DNA from: Rhizobium leguminosarum bv. viciae USDA 2370
Lineage (GTDB): Bacteria; Pseudomonadota; Alphaproteobacteria; Rhizobiales; Rhizobiaceae
Assembly (NCBI RefSeq): GCF_002008365.1
Contig: NZ_MRDL01000036.1
Span: 175,676 to 239,675, forward strand
Length of the DNA stretch: 64,000 bases
Direction of reading: 5' to 3'
Shown here: in pieces, positions 1-9,228 of the stretch
Numbering within the stretch: position 1 is the stretch's first letter
Layout of the letters: each line of letters starts with the position of its first letter
Notes under the pieces: generated by a model
Database searches by the model: none
What the model was told of the DNA's origin: nothing
The model's input: only the letters and a program-made list of their open reading frames with translations
Made by a program: the position numbers and the translations under genes

Positions 1-129
1 AGCCCCGCGATCGTCGAGGGCGAGGGCTCCCGGCTCAAGACCTATTCGCAGAGCCTCACCGTTGTCGTCGTCGGTTACGTGTTTTCGACGGCGGTCGAGG
101 CCGTGCAGGCAGTTGCGTTTCTTCGCTGA
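1..129 (+). CDS. C-terminal end of an unidentified protein (cut by left edge)
   Basis: An open frame runs from the first base to a TGA stop and encodes 42 residues. The tail is a hydrophobic valine- and alanine-rich stretch (VVVVGYVFSTAVEAV) ending in AFLR, so it could be a membrane helix or a buried strand/helix. There is too little to identify a family. It lies on the strand opposite the epimerase gene that follows, so the two are convergent, with a repeat element between them. That it is a real gene end is inferred from GC-rich codon use and the absence of stops. Confidence 0.5.
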   Translation, partial: SPAIVEGEGSRLKTYSQSLTVVVVGYVFSTAVEAVQAVAFLR

Positions 130-171
130 CACTTAGCCAGAACTTAGGCCGATCCGACCTACGATCGTCCG

Positions 172-265
172 CACCTAGAGCAATTTCAGCAAAAGTGCGC
201 AGCGGTTGCGTGAAAACAGAGAGATAGAGCATTTCCGTGATTCGAAGAAAAACGGAAATGCTCTA
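172..265. repeat. Rhizobial intergenic palindromic mosaic repeat
   Basis: The segment begins with a motif (tagagcaatttcagc...) that recurs in reverse orientation at 39475-39537. It ends with a perfect 14-bp inverted repeat, 225-238 against 252-265, around a 13-nt loop. The outer end of the right arm supplies the TAG stop of the minus-strand epimerase gene. Dispersed palindromes of this kind are known in rhizobia (RIME-type elements). The hairpin may also stop transcription from both sides. Confidence 0.7.
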
Positions 266-1279
266 GGTGTCGAGCTCACCGCGCACGTCGAGATACCAGT
301 CGACGAAGGCCTTGACGCCGACCTCCAAGGTCGTATCGGGCTTGTAGCCCGTCAGTGCGACGAGCAGATCGGGGGCGGCGAAGGTACGCGGCACATCACC
401 CTTTTGCATCGCCAGCATCTTGCGGATGGCAGGACGGCCGAGCGCCTTTTCTACCGTTTCGACGAAATCCATCAGGCTGACCGGCTGGCCTCCGCCAATA
501 TTGACGACGCGAAAGGGCGCCTGGCGCGAAAGCGTTTCGACAGCCGCGTCGTCGAGACGGTTTTCCTCACTCGGGCCGATTGCCGACAGTCTGACGATCG
601 CTTCAATAAGATCGTCGATATAGGTGAAGTCACGGCTCATCTTGCCTTCGCCGTAGATCTCGATCGGTAGGCCTTCAAGCATGTTCTTGGTGAATTTGAA
701 CAGCGCCATGTCGGGCCGGCCCCACGGACCATACACGGTGAAGAAACGAAATGCCGTAGTTGGAATCTTGTGAAGATGGGCATAGCTATGCGCCATCAGC
801 TCCATCGATTTCTTGGTCGCAGCATAGATGGTCAGCGGCTCGTCGGCGCGATCGGTCTCGCGAAAGGGGACGGTCGCATTGGCGCCATAGATCGATGATG
901 TCGAGGCCAGCATCAGATGGCGGATTTCGACGCGCCGCGCGATTTCCATGATGTTCCACGAGCCTTCGACGTTCGAACGAAGATAGGCCTCTGGATTTTC
1001 CAGGCTGTAGCGCACGCCGGCCTGTGCGGCGAGGTGGATCAGAATGTCGGGCTTGGCTTCCAGAACGGCCGCTTCCAGGGCTGGGCGGTCCTCGAGCATC
1101 GCGATGACGGGTTTGAAGGTCGGAAACTGGGAGAGTGCCGCATGGCGCATCTCCTTGAGCTTGACGTTGTAATAGGGAGTGAGGCCATCGAAGCCTGTGA
1201 CGTCATGCCCTTCTTGCAGCAGGCGCCTCGCCAGATGAAAACCGATAAAGCCGGCAGTCCCTGTAATGAAGTAGCGCAT
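263..1279 (-). CDS. lspL: UDP-glucuronate 4-epimerase (NAD-dependent, extended SDR)
   Basis: This enzyme interconverts UDP-glucuronate and UDP-galacturonate in the cytoplasm for surface polysaccharides. The 338-aa protein has the extended-SDR NAD motif GTAGFIG at residues 7-13. The catalytic pair is Y152/K156 in YAATKK, with the serine region ASTSSIYG just before it. Its length and the opening [13 protein letters not shown] match the LpsL/LspL/RkpI-type UDP-GlcA epimerases of rhizobia. I chose the ATG at 1279 because AAGGTGGG sits directly upstream; the frame stays open 11 codons further without a better site. The stop TAG lies inside the adjacent palindromic repeat. Exo5, encoded about 10 kb away, makes the substrate. 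A neighbouring 4-epimerase specificity, such as UDP-Glc/UDP-Gal, is less likely but cannot be excluded. Confidence 0.88.
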   Translation of the reverse strand: MRYFITGTAGFIGFHLARRLLQEGHDVTGFDGLTPYYNVKLKEMRHAALSQFPTFKPVIAMLEDRPALEAAVLEAKPDILIHLAAQAGVRYSLENPEAYLRSNVEGSWNIMEIARRVEIRHLMLASTSSIYGANATVPFRETDRADEPLTIYAATKKSMELMAHSYAHLHKIPTTAFRFFTVYGPWGRPDMALFKFTKNMLEGLPIEIYGEGKMSRDFTYIDDLIEAIVRLSAIGPSEENRLDDAAVETLSRQAPFRVVNIGGGQPVSLMDFVETVEKALGRPAIRKMLAMQKGDVPRTFAAPDLLVALTGYKPDTTLEVGVKAFVDWYLDVRGELDT

Positions 1280-1560
1280 TCCCACCTTTTCTCGGCTCCC
1301 TGCCGGCGGCAAAGAGCCGATTCCGTATCAAGTGACCCCACTTACAAGATAAAAAGAGGCCGAGTCGATAGGTCTTTGAAAGAGAAGGTCACAGCGCTGT
1401 CTCTACTGTCGGCGGCCTGTCGGCCGCTGCCTTGCCGGATGAGGGCGAGACCATCGATATCGTCTGCCGATCAGCCGCGGCTCTCGGCCGCTATGCTGCA
1501 TTGCAACATGATTGCTTGCATGTTATGGCCGGCCGGTCGTCTGGAAGCAGGTCAGGATCG

Positions 1561-2517
1561 ATGAGAGATATAATTTATTGGATTCTCTGCGCGTTTCTGA
1601 CCGTTGCCATCGCGATCGTGTCGTTACGCTATGTCACGAACTTCTGGCTTCTGTCCTTCGTCTACAGCTTTCAGGTTCACCTCGGCGTCGTGTTCGTCGC
1701 CGCCAGTCTCGTCGTTCTGGGCATCAAAAGGCAGATTTACGGCTTTATCCTTCTGCTTGCCTCGCTTTTTCTCGCCGCTCACGGCGTCATCATGCTGGGC
1801 GAGTTCTCGCAGGACGACAGAGCGATGAAAAAGCCGCCACTTTTTCGTCTGATGTCGTTCAACATCGCGATCGATAACTGGAAAAACTCGACTGAAATCA
1901 CCGACATGGTGATCGCGTCGAATGCCGATGTCGTCAATCTGCTCGAAGCCAAGCCGCTGACGTTCCACCTGCAGCAATTGTTCAAGGCCTATCCCTACCA
2001 TATCGGTTGCGATGCCGGGAAGGATACATGCGATACGCTGGTGCTCTCCAAACGACCGTTCGTCAGCCGGCAGGTCGCAAGTATGGGCAGTCTGCGAAAA
2101 AACAGGCTTGTTATAGCAAGCGTCGATTTCGGCGGCGAGACTATCAATCTGGTTTCAGCGCACCTGACCAAACCATATTTCGACGATTTCCAGATGGCTG
2201 AATTGGAAGATCTCGCCAAAGCGCTCGGCTCGATCGACGGCCCTCTGGTGCTGTCAGGTGATTTCAACTCCTCGGCGATCGCCCCGAGCATCCAAGCTTT
2301 CCTGCGTGAGCAGAAGCTGAAAACGATCACGCCAGAACCGGCAACATGGCCGATCGGCGCCAGCGCGCTCGGGATCGCCATCGACCACATATTTGCGCGC
2401 GCGCCGCTTCATCTGACATCGCTGAAACGTCTCAATGATAATCTCGGCTCGAACCATTCGGGCCTGGTCGCCGACTTCGTTCTCGACAAGGACGGCGAAA
2501 CTTCACCGGCAAAATGA
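1561..2517 (+). CDS. Membrane-anchored endonuclease/exonuclease/phosphatase family protein
   Basis: The 318-aa protein has about three N-terminal membrane helices (roughly residues 5-23, 37-53 and 59-80), then an EEP-superfamily catalytic domain. Recognisable parts are LMSFNIAI (N101), NLLEAKP (E129, metal ligand), LSGDFNSS (D about 234), IDHIFA and GSNHSGL (His about 298). The family cleaves phosphodiester bonds; the substrate is unknown here. The layout resembles YafD-like proteins, so the active site may face the periplasm (inference). The ATG at 1561 follows CAGGATCG, a fair ribosome site; an upstream in-frame ATG at 1432 lacks one. The gene is divergent from lspL, so the roughly 280 bases between them should hold both promoters. 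Confidence 0.82.
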   Translation: MRDIIYWILCAFLTVAIAIVSLRYVTNFWLLSFVYSFQVHLGVVFVAASLVVLGIKRQIYGFILLLASLFLAAHGVIMLGEFSQDDRAMKKPPLFRLMSFNIAIDNWKNSTEITDMVIASNADVVNLLEAKPLTFHLQQLFKAYPYHIGCDAGKDTCDTLVLSKRPFVSRQVASMGSLRKNRLVIASVDFGGETINLVSAHLTKPYFDDFQMAELEDLAKALGSIDGPLVLSGDFNSSAIAPSIQAFLREQKLKTITPEPATWPIGASALGIAIDHIFARAPLHLTSLKRLNDNLGSNHSGLVADFVLDKDGETSPAK

Positions 2518-2554
2518 CATTGCCTGGGCAAGGAAATCTTGCCGCGGCTACAAA

Positions 2555-2860
2555 TCAGAATCTGGTTCGGCCGCCCTTTTTGTCGATCATCTGAAACGTC
2601 TTGCCGTCGGTCTTCACGTTGACGCAATCGGTCTTCTTGCTGGGGAACAGGACGCACACTTGGCCATTGGTTATCTTGTAGCCATTCTTATTGCCGTCGC
2701 GATATTCGTAGCCGTTCTTGCCTTCTTTCAATTCGGACGTACCGGGCAGGTGTTGGCGAATTTCCGACTCGCTTGCGGTTCGCATGCTTGCCGTTTCGGC
2801 AAACGCCATTCCCGGCACCATGATTGCAAGAAATCCGGCGAGGACGGGCAAGGTACGCAT
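2555..2860 (-). CDS. Small secreted hypothetical protein
   Basis: The product is about 101 residues. An N-terminal signal peptide (MRTLPVLAGFLAIMVPGMAFA) is followed by a short, charged, glycine- and lysine-rich domain with a pair of cysteines in VCVLFPSKKTDC, which could form a disulfide in the periplasm. I do not recognise the family. The frame extends 13 codons upstream, but starting at MRTLPV gives a clean signal peptide and GGAG lies about 11 nt upstream. It is convergent with the EEP-family gene (37 bases between their stops). It may be cotranscribed with nothing else. Confidence 0.65.
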   Translation of the reverse strand: MRTLPVLAGFLAIMVPGMAFAETASMRTASESEIRQHLPGTSELKEGKNGYEYRDGNKNGYKITNGQVCVLFPSKKTDCVNVKTDGKTFQMIDKKGGRTRF

Positions 2861-2979
2861 CAGGGGGATATCTCCGGTCATGTCTGTCGGTACATCCATT
2901 CTACGAGAACCCCAAGAGGAAATTCAACAGTGAGGATGGTTGCGCCGGAAAAGGCCCGACCATCGCTCCGGCTGCGATT

Positions 2980-5871
2980 TTACGTTCTTCCGAACTCATC
3001 GACGATGCGGATGATGTCGTCCTCGCCGAGATAGGAGCCCGTCTGAACCTCGATGAGCTCGAGAAGAATCTTGCCGGGGTTGGCGAGGCGGTGGACTTCT
3101 CCAAGCGGAATATAGACGCTTTCGTTCTCGCGCAGCATCCGCACGGTCTCGCCGACCGTCACCTCAGCCGTTCCCTTGACGACGACCCAGTGTTCGGAGC
3201 GATGGTGGTGTTTTTGAAGCGACAGCTTCTTGCCCGGCGTGACGAAGATGCGCTTCACCTGGAAACGATCGCCGTTGAAGATGGAGGTATAGCCGCCCCA
3301 AGGGCGATAGGATGTCGGATGGGTTTCGGCGAATTTCGCCGTGGCGGACGTAGAGGCCAGCATCTTGACCAATTGGCCGACATTCTGGCTGTCTTTGAGC
3401 GGTCCGACATAGACGGCGTCTTCGCTGGCGATGACGGCGACATCATCCATGCCCTGGACGGCAAGATGAACGCCATGGGTCATGACGAGCGAGTTGCGGG
3501 TATTGACGACGGTGGTGTTGGCGGCGGCGACGTTGCCGTTTTCGTCGCGTGCGCCTGATTTCCAGACGGCATCCCAGCTACCCATGTCCGACCATTTGAA
3601 CGGCGAGGGGACGATTGCGGCCTTGGACGTTTTTTCCATGATCGCATAGTCGATGGAGATATCGGGGCTCTTGGCGAAATGGTCGGCGTCGAGGCGGGTG
3701 AAATCGAGGTCGCGGCTTGCTTTCGAAACGGCCTTGCTGGCCGCCTTCAGCACATCGGGCGCATATTCCTGGAGTTCGGCGATGAGTTCCGGCACCGGGA
3801 ACATGAAGATGCCTGAGTTCCAGTAGAAGCCGCCGTCGGCGAGCATCTGCTCGGCCTTCTCAAGTGCCGGCTTTTCGACAAACCGCTTGACCTTGTGTGC
3901 ACCGTTTTCGAGGGCATCGCCGATCTCGATATAGCCGTAACCCGTCGCCGGCTCCGTCGGGGTGATGCCGAAGGTTACGAGCTTGCCGTCGGCAGCGGCA
4001 TCGCGGGCGATGCGGATGCAATCGAAATAGCTCTTGTCGGCAAGAATCTCGTGATCCGAGGCGAGCATCTGGATGATGGTGTGCTTGCCGAACAGGTCGG
4101 CGGCAAGCGTTGCCGCGGCGGCCACCGCTGCGGCTGTGTTGCGGGCGACCGGTTCGAGCAGGATCGCTGCGAGCGGGATGGCGCGCTCGCGAGCCTGTTC
4201 GGCGACCAGGAAGCGGAATTCCTCATTGGTGACGACGATCGGGGCTTCATAGAGTTCGGGATCGGAAACGCGTTCGAGAGTTTCCTGAAACAACGTCTTG
4301 TCGCCGACAAACTGGATGAATTGTTTCGGTGCGGTGGCACGGGAAAGCGGCCAGAGCCGCGTGCCTTTGCCGCCGGCCATGATCACTGGAATGATTTTCT
4401 GCGTCATAGGCGGGTTCCTTGAAATAAACGGCTTGTTCGTCGCATGTTGCCGGGCGCCTGCCCAGTCTCCTATTCGATTGAGCCCTGCATTCAGCAGGTC
4501 CCGGGCTGCAGCTTCGCTGCCGGCCTCCGTGTAGCAGCGCATTTCCGGCGCATTGCCGGACGGGCGGAAATGAATGATCCCGCCATCCCTTAGCGTCACG
4601 CGAAGTCCGTCGATGTCGGATTTTGTCGCTACCTCGCCGATCGGCTGCAGGAAAGCCGAGAGATTTTCTTCCGAAGCGCGCAGATGCGCCATCAGCGCGG
4701 CACTCGTCTCCAACGGAAAATTCTCCAGGCGATCGGCCGCGGCAAAGGGCAGGTGATAGGACGCGGCAACGGCAGAAAGCGGCTGCCTGCGAATGGCAGC
4801 GAGCGAGAGGATCGCGAGCATCGGGATAAAACAATCGCGCGTCGGCAGGGCTCGCACGGCTCTGTCGTTGATGTCGAATGGGGTTGCAGTCAGCAGCCCG
4901 CCATTGGCTTCAAAGCCCATGACATGATCTTCGCCGGCCGCTACGGCCTCTTCCATGCCAGCGATGACGAAGGGCGAGCCGACGCGGGTGCGCCTGACGG
5001 CGAAAGAGCCCGCGGCCTCGATGCCCGAATTGGAGGTAACCGGTGTCACCACCGTGCCGGCGCCGAGGAAATTGGCTGCCACAAGACCGAGTAGGTCACC
5101 GCGCAGCGGTGTGCCGGTTTCGTCTGCGACCAGCGGGCGGTCGCCGTCGCCATCAGTCGAGACGATCGCATCGAACCTGTGCTCGGACACCCAGCGCTTC
5201 ATCAGCGTGATCGTCTCGTCAGAAACGGCTTCGGTGTCGACGGGAATGAAGCTCTCCGAACGCCCGAGAGCGGTGATCTCGGCGCCGTAATGGGCGAGAA
5301 CGTCAACCAGCAGGTCGCGGGCGACGGTGCTGTGCTGGTAGACGCCAATCTTCAGGCCGGACAGCGCGCCTTGCGGAAGCAGGGCGGCATTGCGTTCGAA
5401 AAAGAGCTGCCGACAGATCGCTTCATGCTCCTCCGTCCCGGCCGGCGCCTGAACCACCGCTTCGCCGGTCCGCTCGATCTCTGTCGCCAATGCGGTAATT
5501 GCCGCCTCGTCCGATTTGTCGATCTCGCCGTCCGGGCGATAAAACTTGATGCCGTTGCGGTCGGCCGGAATATGCGAGCCCGTAATCATCAGGCATGCGG
5601 CGTTGCTCTCGAGACCATAGAGGGCGAGTGCGGGTGTCGGTACATTGCCGCAGTCGAATATCCGGAAGCCGAGCGCAGCGAGTGCATCGGCGCAATTTCC
5701 CGAGATTTCAGGGCTAGAATCGCGAAAATCGCGGCCGATCAGAATGGCATCGCCAGCTTTGGCCCTACCAGTTCCGATCAGATATTTGCCGAACGCTGTG
5801 GCATAAAGGGCGGAGGCATGTCCCTTTAGATCCACTGAAAGTCCGCGAAGGCCGCTCGTGCCGAATTTCAT
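2980..5871 (-). CDS. Phosphomannomutase fused in frame to mannose-1-phosphate guanylyltransferase / mannose-6-phosphate isomerase
   Basis: One uninterrupted frame encodes two enzymes of GDP-mannose synthesis. Residues 1-about 470 are an alpha-D-phosphohexomutase: GTSGLRG at 4-10, phosphoserine S99 in ITGSHIP, the magnesium loop DGDGDRP (D240, D242, D244), sugar loop FEANGG near 321, and phosphate loop RPSGNAPE near 436. From residue 489 (MTQKIIPVIMAGGKGTRLWP) there is a complete 475-aa type II GMP/PMI with the pyrophosphorylase signature, FVEKP and a C-terminal cupin with the metal motif HHHRSEHW. In relatives these are usually the separate genes noeK (manB) and noeJ (manC). Here no stop lies between them, yet the second part keeps its own ATG and ribosome site. 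So the cell may make a 963-aa fusion, a free GMP/PMI, or both. The start is placed at MKFGTSG; the frame is open 84 codons further but that stretch has no domain. GDP-mannose (or GDP-fucose) would serve surface glycans. Confidence 0.85.
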   Translation of the reverse strand: MKFGTSGLRGLSVDLKGHASALYATAFGKYLIGTGRAKAGDAILIGRDFRDSSPEISGNCADALAALGFRIFDCGNVPTPALALYGLESNAACLMITGSHIPADRNGIKFYRPDGEIDKSDEAAITALATEIERTGEAVVQAPAGTEEHEAICRQLFFERNAALLPQGALSGLKIGVYQHSTVARDLLVDVLAHYGAEITALGRSESFIPVDTEAVSDETITLMKRWVSEHRFDAIVSTDGDGDRPLVADETGTPLRGDLLGLVAANFLGAGTVVTPVTSNSGIEAAGSFAVRRTRVGSPFVIAGMEEAVAAGEDHVMGFEANGGLLTATPFDINDRAVRALPTRDCFIPMLAILSLAAIRRQPLSAVAASYHLPFAAADRLENFPLETSAALMAHLRASEENLSAFLQPIGEVATKSDIDGLRVTLRDGGIIHFRPSGNAPEMRCYTEAGSEAAARDLLNAGLNRIGDWAGARQHATNKPFISRNPPMTQKIIPVIMAGGKGTRLWPLSRATAPKQFIQFVGDKTLFQETLERVSDPELYEAPIVVTNEEFRFLVAEQARERAIPLAAILLEPVARNTAAAVAAAATLAADLFGKHTIIQMLASDHEILADKSYFDCIRIARDAAADGKLVTFGITPTEPATGYGYIEIGDALENGAHKVKRFVEKPALEKAEQMLADGGFYWNSGIFMFPVPELIAELQEYAPDVLKAASKAVSKASRDLDFTRLDADHFAKSPDISIDYAIMEKTSKAAIVPSPFKWSDMGSWDAVWKSGARDENGNVAAANTTVVNTRNSLVMTHGVHLAVQGMDDVAVIASEDAVYVGPLKDSQNVGQLVKMLASTSATAKFAETHPTSYRPWGGYTSIFNGDRFQVKRIFVTPGKKLSLQKHHHRSEHWVVVKGTAEVTVGETVRMLRENESVYIPLGEVHRLANPGKILLELIEVQTGSYLGEDDIIRIVDEFGRT
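4405..4420 (-). promoter_or_regulatory. noeJ: Internal ribosome site and ATG of the GMP/PMI (noeJ) half
   Basis: Reading the minus strand, AAGGA (4416-4420) lies 8 nt before an ATG at 4407 that opens the canonical MTQKIIPVIMAGG start of type II GMP/PMI. This is how a stand-alone noeJ would begin. It sits inside the larger frame, so internal initiation would give a separate 475-aa enzyme from the same message. Confidence 0.6.
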
Positions 5872-6110
5872 AGGAAGACATGACTCCGATTTCACAATCA
5901 AGGTTCTACTCAGGCCGCCTGCCGGCGTAAATACCGAAGCCATCATATAGTTAAACACGGAGGACGGTGCCTCGGACAGCCTCTCGCAATCCTCGCTCAC
6001 CGAATTCTCAAGGTGTAAACCTATCGCCGAGCCGGCAGGCATTGCAGCGTAGATCGATTTTGTTAGAACCGTGTGTCCGTTGTTTCGTCCTATGCGAAGG
6101 ATTTTCCTAG

Positions 6111-6812
6111 ATGAGCGATACATCCGTCAGTCTCGAGGAGAGCTGGAAGGCTGCGCTGGAGGGGGAGTTTTCAAGCCCCTACATGCAACAGCTCAAATCC
6201 TTCCTCATCGCGCAGAAGCAGGTCGGCAAGCGGATATTCCCCAAGGGCAGCGAATATTTCCGCGCTCTTGATCTGACGCCAATCTCCAACGTCAAGGCCG
6301 TCATCCTCGGCCAGGATCCCTATCATGGACTCGGGCAAGCCCATGGGCTGTGCTTCAGTGTCCGGCCGGGCGTGCGCATACCGCCCTCCCTCGTCAATAT
6401 CTACAAGGAAATGGAGACGGATCTCGGGATAGCACCGGCACGTCACGGTTTTCTCGAACATTGGGCAAGACAGGGCGTCCTTCTGCTGAACAGCGTGCTG
6501 ACCGTCGAGGAAGGGCAGGCGGCTGCCCATCAGGGCAAGGGGTGGGAACGCTTCACCGACGCCGTCATCCGCAAGGTCAACGATGAATGCGAATCCGTCG
6601 TCTTCATGCTCTGGGGCTCCTATGCTCAGCGCAAGGCCGCCTTCGTCGATACGACGCGCCATCTTGTGCTCAGGGCGCCGCATCCCTCGCCGCTTTCGGC
6701 CCATAACGGCTTTTTCGGCTGCGGGCATTTTTCGAAGGCGAATGCCTTCCTGCAATCGCGCGGGCGCGCGCCGATCGACTGGCAATTGCCGGCCAATCCC
6801 CATGATGCTTAA
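6111..6812 (+). CDS. ung: Uracil-DNA glycosylase, family 1
   Basis: This enzyme removes uracil from DNA to start base excision repair. The 233-aa product has the water-activating motif GQDPYHG with D69, the uracil-recognition stretch ending in [10 protein letters not shown], and the DNA-intercalation loop [18 protein letters not shown]. Length and motifs are typical of UNG. AAGGA lies about 10 nt before the ATG. The gene is divergent from the phosphomannomutase gene across about 240 bases. Its TAA stop coincides with the first bases of a dispersed repeat. Confidence 0.96.
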   Translation: MSDTSVSLEESWKAALEGEFSSPYMQQLKSFLIAQKQVGKRIFPKGSEYFRALDLTPISNVKAVILGQDPYHGLGQAHGLCFSVRPGVRIPPSLVNIYKEMETDLGIAPARHGFLEHWARQGVLLLNSVLTVEEGQAAAHQGKGWERFTDAVIRKVNDECESVVFMLWGSYAQRKAAFVDTTRHLVLRAPHPSPLSAHNGFFGCGHFSKANAFLQSRGRAPIDWQLPANPHDA

Positions 6813-6917
6813 AGCGCGTCGCAATCGTTCAGATTCGCTCCACGCGCTTTAGCTCTTTGTTTTTACGCATGTCGTTATCGCATAAACCGCGGCACAGTTT
6901 TGCGCGACATGCTTTAG
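6810..6917. repeat. Rhizobial intergenic mosaic repeat (second type)
   Basis: The block starts inside the ung stop codon. It contains AAAGCGCGT (6811-6819) facing ACGCGCTTT (6842-6850), then gcatgtcg ... cgacatgc arms. The same block, inverted and lightly diverged, occurs at about 40562-40676. Dispersed palindromic units at gene ends are typical of rhizobial chromosomes. It can fold and may stabilise or terminate the ung transcript. Confidence 0.7.
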
Positions 6918-7052
6918 ATGTGAACGCAAGTCGGTGTTCGTTCACTAAAAGAAGACAATGCGTTTTGGTCTGCGGGTCTGTTCTGTGGGCGCTTCAGCGC
7001 GCATCTTAGCCTCATCGAAAGCCCGCAATGGCGGGCATGAAAGGGGTTTCAC

Positions 7053-7985
7053 ATGCTCGATCAGATCAAGGGTCTGCACCACGTCACGTCGATGGCGGAG
7101 GACGCCCGCACCAACAACCAGTTTTTCACCAATGCGCTCGGCCTGCGCCGCGTCAAGAAGACGGTGAACTTCGACGCGCCTGATGTCTATCACCTCTATT
7201 ATGGTGACGAGACCGGTGCGCCCGGCACGGTCATGACCTATTTCCCGTTCCCGAAGATGGCGCAGGGCCGCCCCGGTACCGGCGAAGTCGGCACGACGGT
7301 GTTTTCCGTTCCGCAAGGCTCGATCGGCTTCTGGAGCGATCGGTTCGCCACCCTTGGTGTCGGCGGCCTGAAGGTCGAGGAGAGTTTCGGCGAAAAGCGG
7401 CTGAACTTCTCCGGGCCTGATGGCGACGGCTTTGCGCTCGTCGAGGTCAAGGATGATGCCCGCCAGGCCTGGACACATGGCGGCATCAGCGAAGACCATG
7501 CCATTCGCGGCTTCCACTCCGTCGCCATGCGGCTGAGGGACGAGGGCGCCACGGCCGAACTCCTGAAGTTCATGGGCTATGAAGTTGCCGAGGAAAGGGA
7601 CGGCGTCAAGCGGCTGATCATGCCCTCCGGCAATGGGGCGCATCGCATCGATCTCGAGACGATGCCGAACATTGCCCGCGCGCTTCCCGGCGCCGGCTCG
7701 GTCCACCATGTCGCCTTTGCCGTCGAAAACCGCGAGAAGCAGCTCGAAGTGCGCAAGGCGCTGATGGACACCGGCTATCAGGTCACGCCGGTGATCGACC
7801 GCGATTATTTCTGGGCGATCTATTTCCGCACGCCGGGCGGCGTGCTGTTCGAGGTCGCGACCAATGAGCCCGGCTTCGACCGTGACGAGGATACGGCCCA
7901 TCTCGGCGAAGCACTGAAATTGCCGCAGCAACACGCCCATCTTCGCGCGCTGCTCGAACAGCACCTGCAGCCGCTCGAAGCATAG
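7053..7985 (+). CDS. VOC-family ring-cleaving dioxygenase / glyoxalase-fold protein
   Basis: The 310-aa protein has two vicinal-oxygen-chelate halves. The first begins with IKGLHHVTSMAEDA and holds a metal-ligand-type histidine; the second starts near residue 150 (IRGFHSVAMRL) and includes SVHHVAFAV and a late GGVLFEVATNEPG with the expected glutamate. Length and these motifs match the MhqA/MhqE/MhqO group of putative extradiol dioxygenases, which in Bacillus detoxify quinones. The iron-binding set looks intact. AAAGGGG precedes the ATG. An alpha/beta hydrolase gene follows after 11 bases, the same pairing as mhqO-mhqD type modules, so the two probably share a message and a quinone- or aromatic-stress role (inference). 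Confidence 0.85.
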   Translation: MLDQIKGLHHVTSMAEDARTNNQFFTNALGLRRVKKTVNFDAPDVYHLYYGDETGAPGTVMTYFPFPKMAQGRPGTGEVGTTVFSVPQGSIGFWSDRFATLGVGGLKVEESFGEKRLNFSGPDGDGFALVEVKDDARQAWTHGGISEDHAIRGFHSVAMRLRDEGATAELLKFMGYEVAEERDGVKRLIMPSGNGAHRIDLETMPNIARALPGAGSVHHVAFAVENREKQLEVRKALMDTGYQVTPVIDRDYFWAIYFRTPGGVLFEVATNEPGFDRDEDTAHLGEALKLPQQHAHLRALLEQHLQPLEA

Positions 7986-7996
7986 GGAGAGGCGAT

Positions 7997-8602
7997 ATGA
8001 CCGAAACTGGATATGTGCACCGGCTGCATGCCGGCGCACCTGATAAACCCATCCTGCTTCTACTGCACGGCACCGGTGGCGACGAGAACCAGTTTTTCGA
8101 CTTCGGTCGGCGCCTGCTGCCCGAAGCGACGATTCTCTCGCCGCGCGGCGACGTTTCTGAACATGGCGCGGCGCGGTTCTTCCGCCGGACCGGGGAGGGG
8201 GTCTACGACATGGCCGACCTTTCCCGGGCGACGGAGAAGATGGCGGCCTACGTCAAGGCATTCGCGGACGAGTACCAGGCTTCCGATATTCTCGGCCTGG
8301 GTTTTTCGAATGGCGCAAACATTCTTGCCAATGTGCTGATCGAGAAGGGTATCTTCGATGCCGCGGTTCTGATGCACCCGCTCATTCCGTTTCAACCCGA
8401 AGCCCAGTCGACGCTGGCGGGAAGAAAGGTGCTGATGACGGCCGGGCAGCGAGACCCGATCGCGCCTGTTTCCATGACCGAGGCGCTGTCCGAACATCTG
8501 AAAAACCGAGGGGCGGAGGTCAGAACGGTCTGGCATCCCGGCGGTCACGAGATTGCGCCGCTCGAGATCGATGCGGTTCGCGATTTCCTCGGCGGTTATT
8601 GA
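7997..8602 (+). CDS. Alpha/beta hydrolase, phospholipase/carboxylesterase family
   Basis: The 201-aa single-domain hydrolase has the oxyanion motif LLHGTGGDE (residues 22-30), nucleophile S104 in GFSNG, acid D153 in GQRDPIAP and base H184 in PGGHEIAP, so the catalytic triad is complete. No signal peptide is seen, so it is probably cytoplasmic. It resembles MhqD-type carboxylesterases. Eleven bases separate it from the dioxygenase-like gene upstream, and GGGAGAGGCG provides a ribosome site. A short hairpin follows the stop. The natural ester is unknown. Confidence 0.85.
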   Translation: MTETGYVHRLHAGAPDKPILLLLHGTGGDENQFFDFGRRLLPEATILSPRGDVSEHGAARFFRRTGEGVYDMADLSRATEKMAAYVKAFADEYQASDILGLGFSNGANILANVLIEKGIFDAAVLMHPLIPFQPEAQSTLAGRKVLMTAGQRDPIAPVSMTEALSEHLKNRGAEVRTVWHPGGHEIAPLEIDAVRDFLGGY

Positions 8603-8634
8603 CGCGTGCACCGCCGCTCGGCGGGAAAACGATT

Positions 8635-8659
8635 GCGGGACCGGAAATGCCGGTCCCGC
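8635..8659. terminator. Hairpin terminator between convergent genes
   Basis: A perfect 10-bp stem (gcgggaccgg / ccggtcccgc) with a 5-nt loop is followed on the plus strand by ATCTTT. It lies between the esterase gene and the convergent KTSC gene and could serve both directions, although the T run is short. Confidence 0.6.
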
Positions 8660-8703
8660 ATCTTTGCTGAAACAAGGATCCTATCATCGTGATCGATAGG
8701 ACA

Positions 8704-8907
8704 TTAGGGGCGAGGAGGATATTTGCCCCTGATTGCCTTCATGTAGAAATTTCCCGGTGATTCCGCCATCGTCAACCCGACGACGACGCCCTTGGGAACG
8801 CCTTCATATTCTCGCCTCTGACCGTTGGTCAGATAGACCCGTAGATGCCGGCTGTCTTCGTCGTAGGTGATCGCCTCGATAAGTTTCGAATCAACCGCAG
8901 TTTCCAC
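8704..8907 (-). CDS. KTSC domain protein
   Basis: The product is about 67 aa and almost entirely a KTSC domain: SKLIEAITYD, LRVYLTNGQ, REYEGVPKGVV, MAESPGNFYMKAIRGKY. These short domains occur alone in many bacteria and fused to RNA- or stress-related proteins; the function is not established. I prefer the GTG at 8907 because GGGG lies 6 nt upstream and the domain then starts near the N-terminus, as in relatives. A TTG at 8946 would add 13 residues but has no ribosome site. Confidence 0.8.
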   Translation of the reverse strand: METAVDSKLIEAITYDEDSRHLRVYLTNGQRREYEGVPKGVVVGLTMAESPGNFYMKAIRGKYPPRP

Positions 8908-9228
8908 TTTGCACCCCGCAGTTTTGGATCTGAGATTCCTGATCAAGAAATGTCATTCACACTCGCAACGCGTCATCATTATGCTGCGCCGCAGGGGCGT
9001 CAAGCATGATCTTCTTTAACGTTCATTTTTTCGTAATGGCTCTCGTTATAGTTGATTTTCACAGCTTTTCGGACGCCTTGCCTGTGGAAATCCGATACCT
9101 GCGGCTCCTCCATTTGGGGAATATTAGCCGATAATGTCGCGAGAAACGCAATAATCGCCGTTTTAACGCCGGATTAACCATTAAATAGCAAACTATAGCA
9201 TAATATTAACCGCAGCACCCTCCCAAGT

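Noticed and set aside
6945-8039. Minus-strand frame opposite the dioxygenase gene
   Set aside because: Antisense to a clear VOC protein; no ribosome site or family features.
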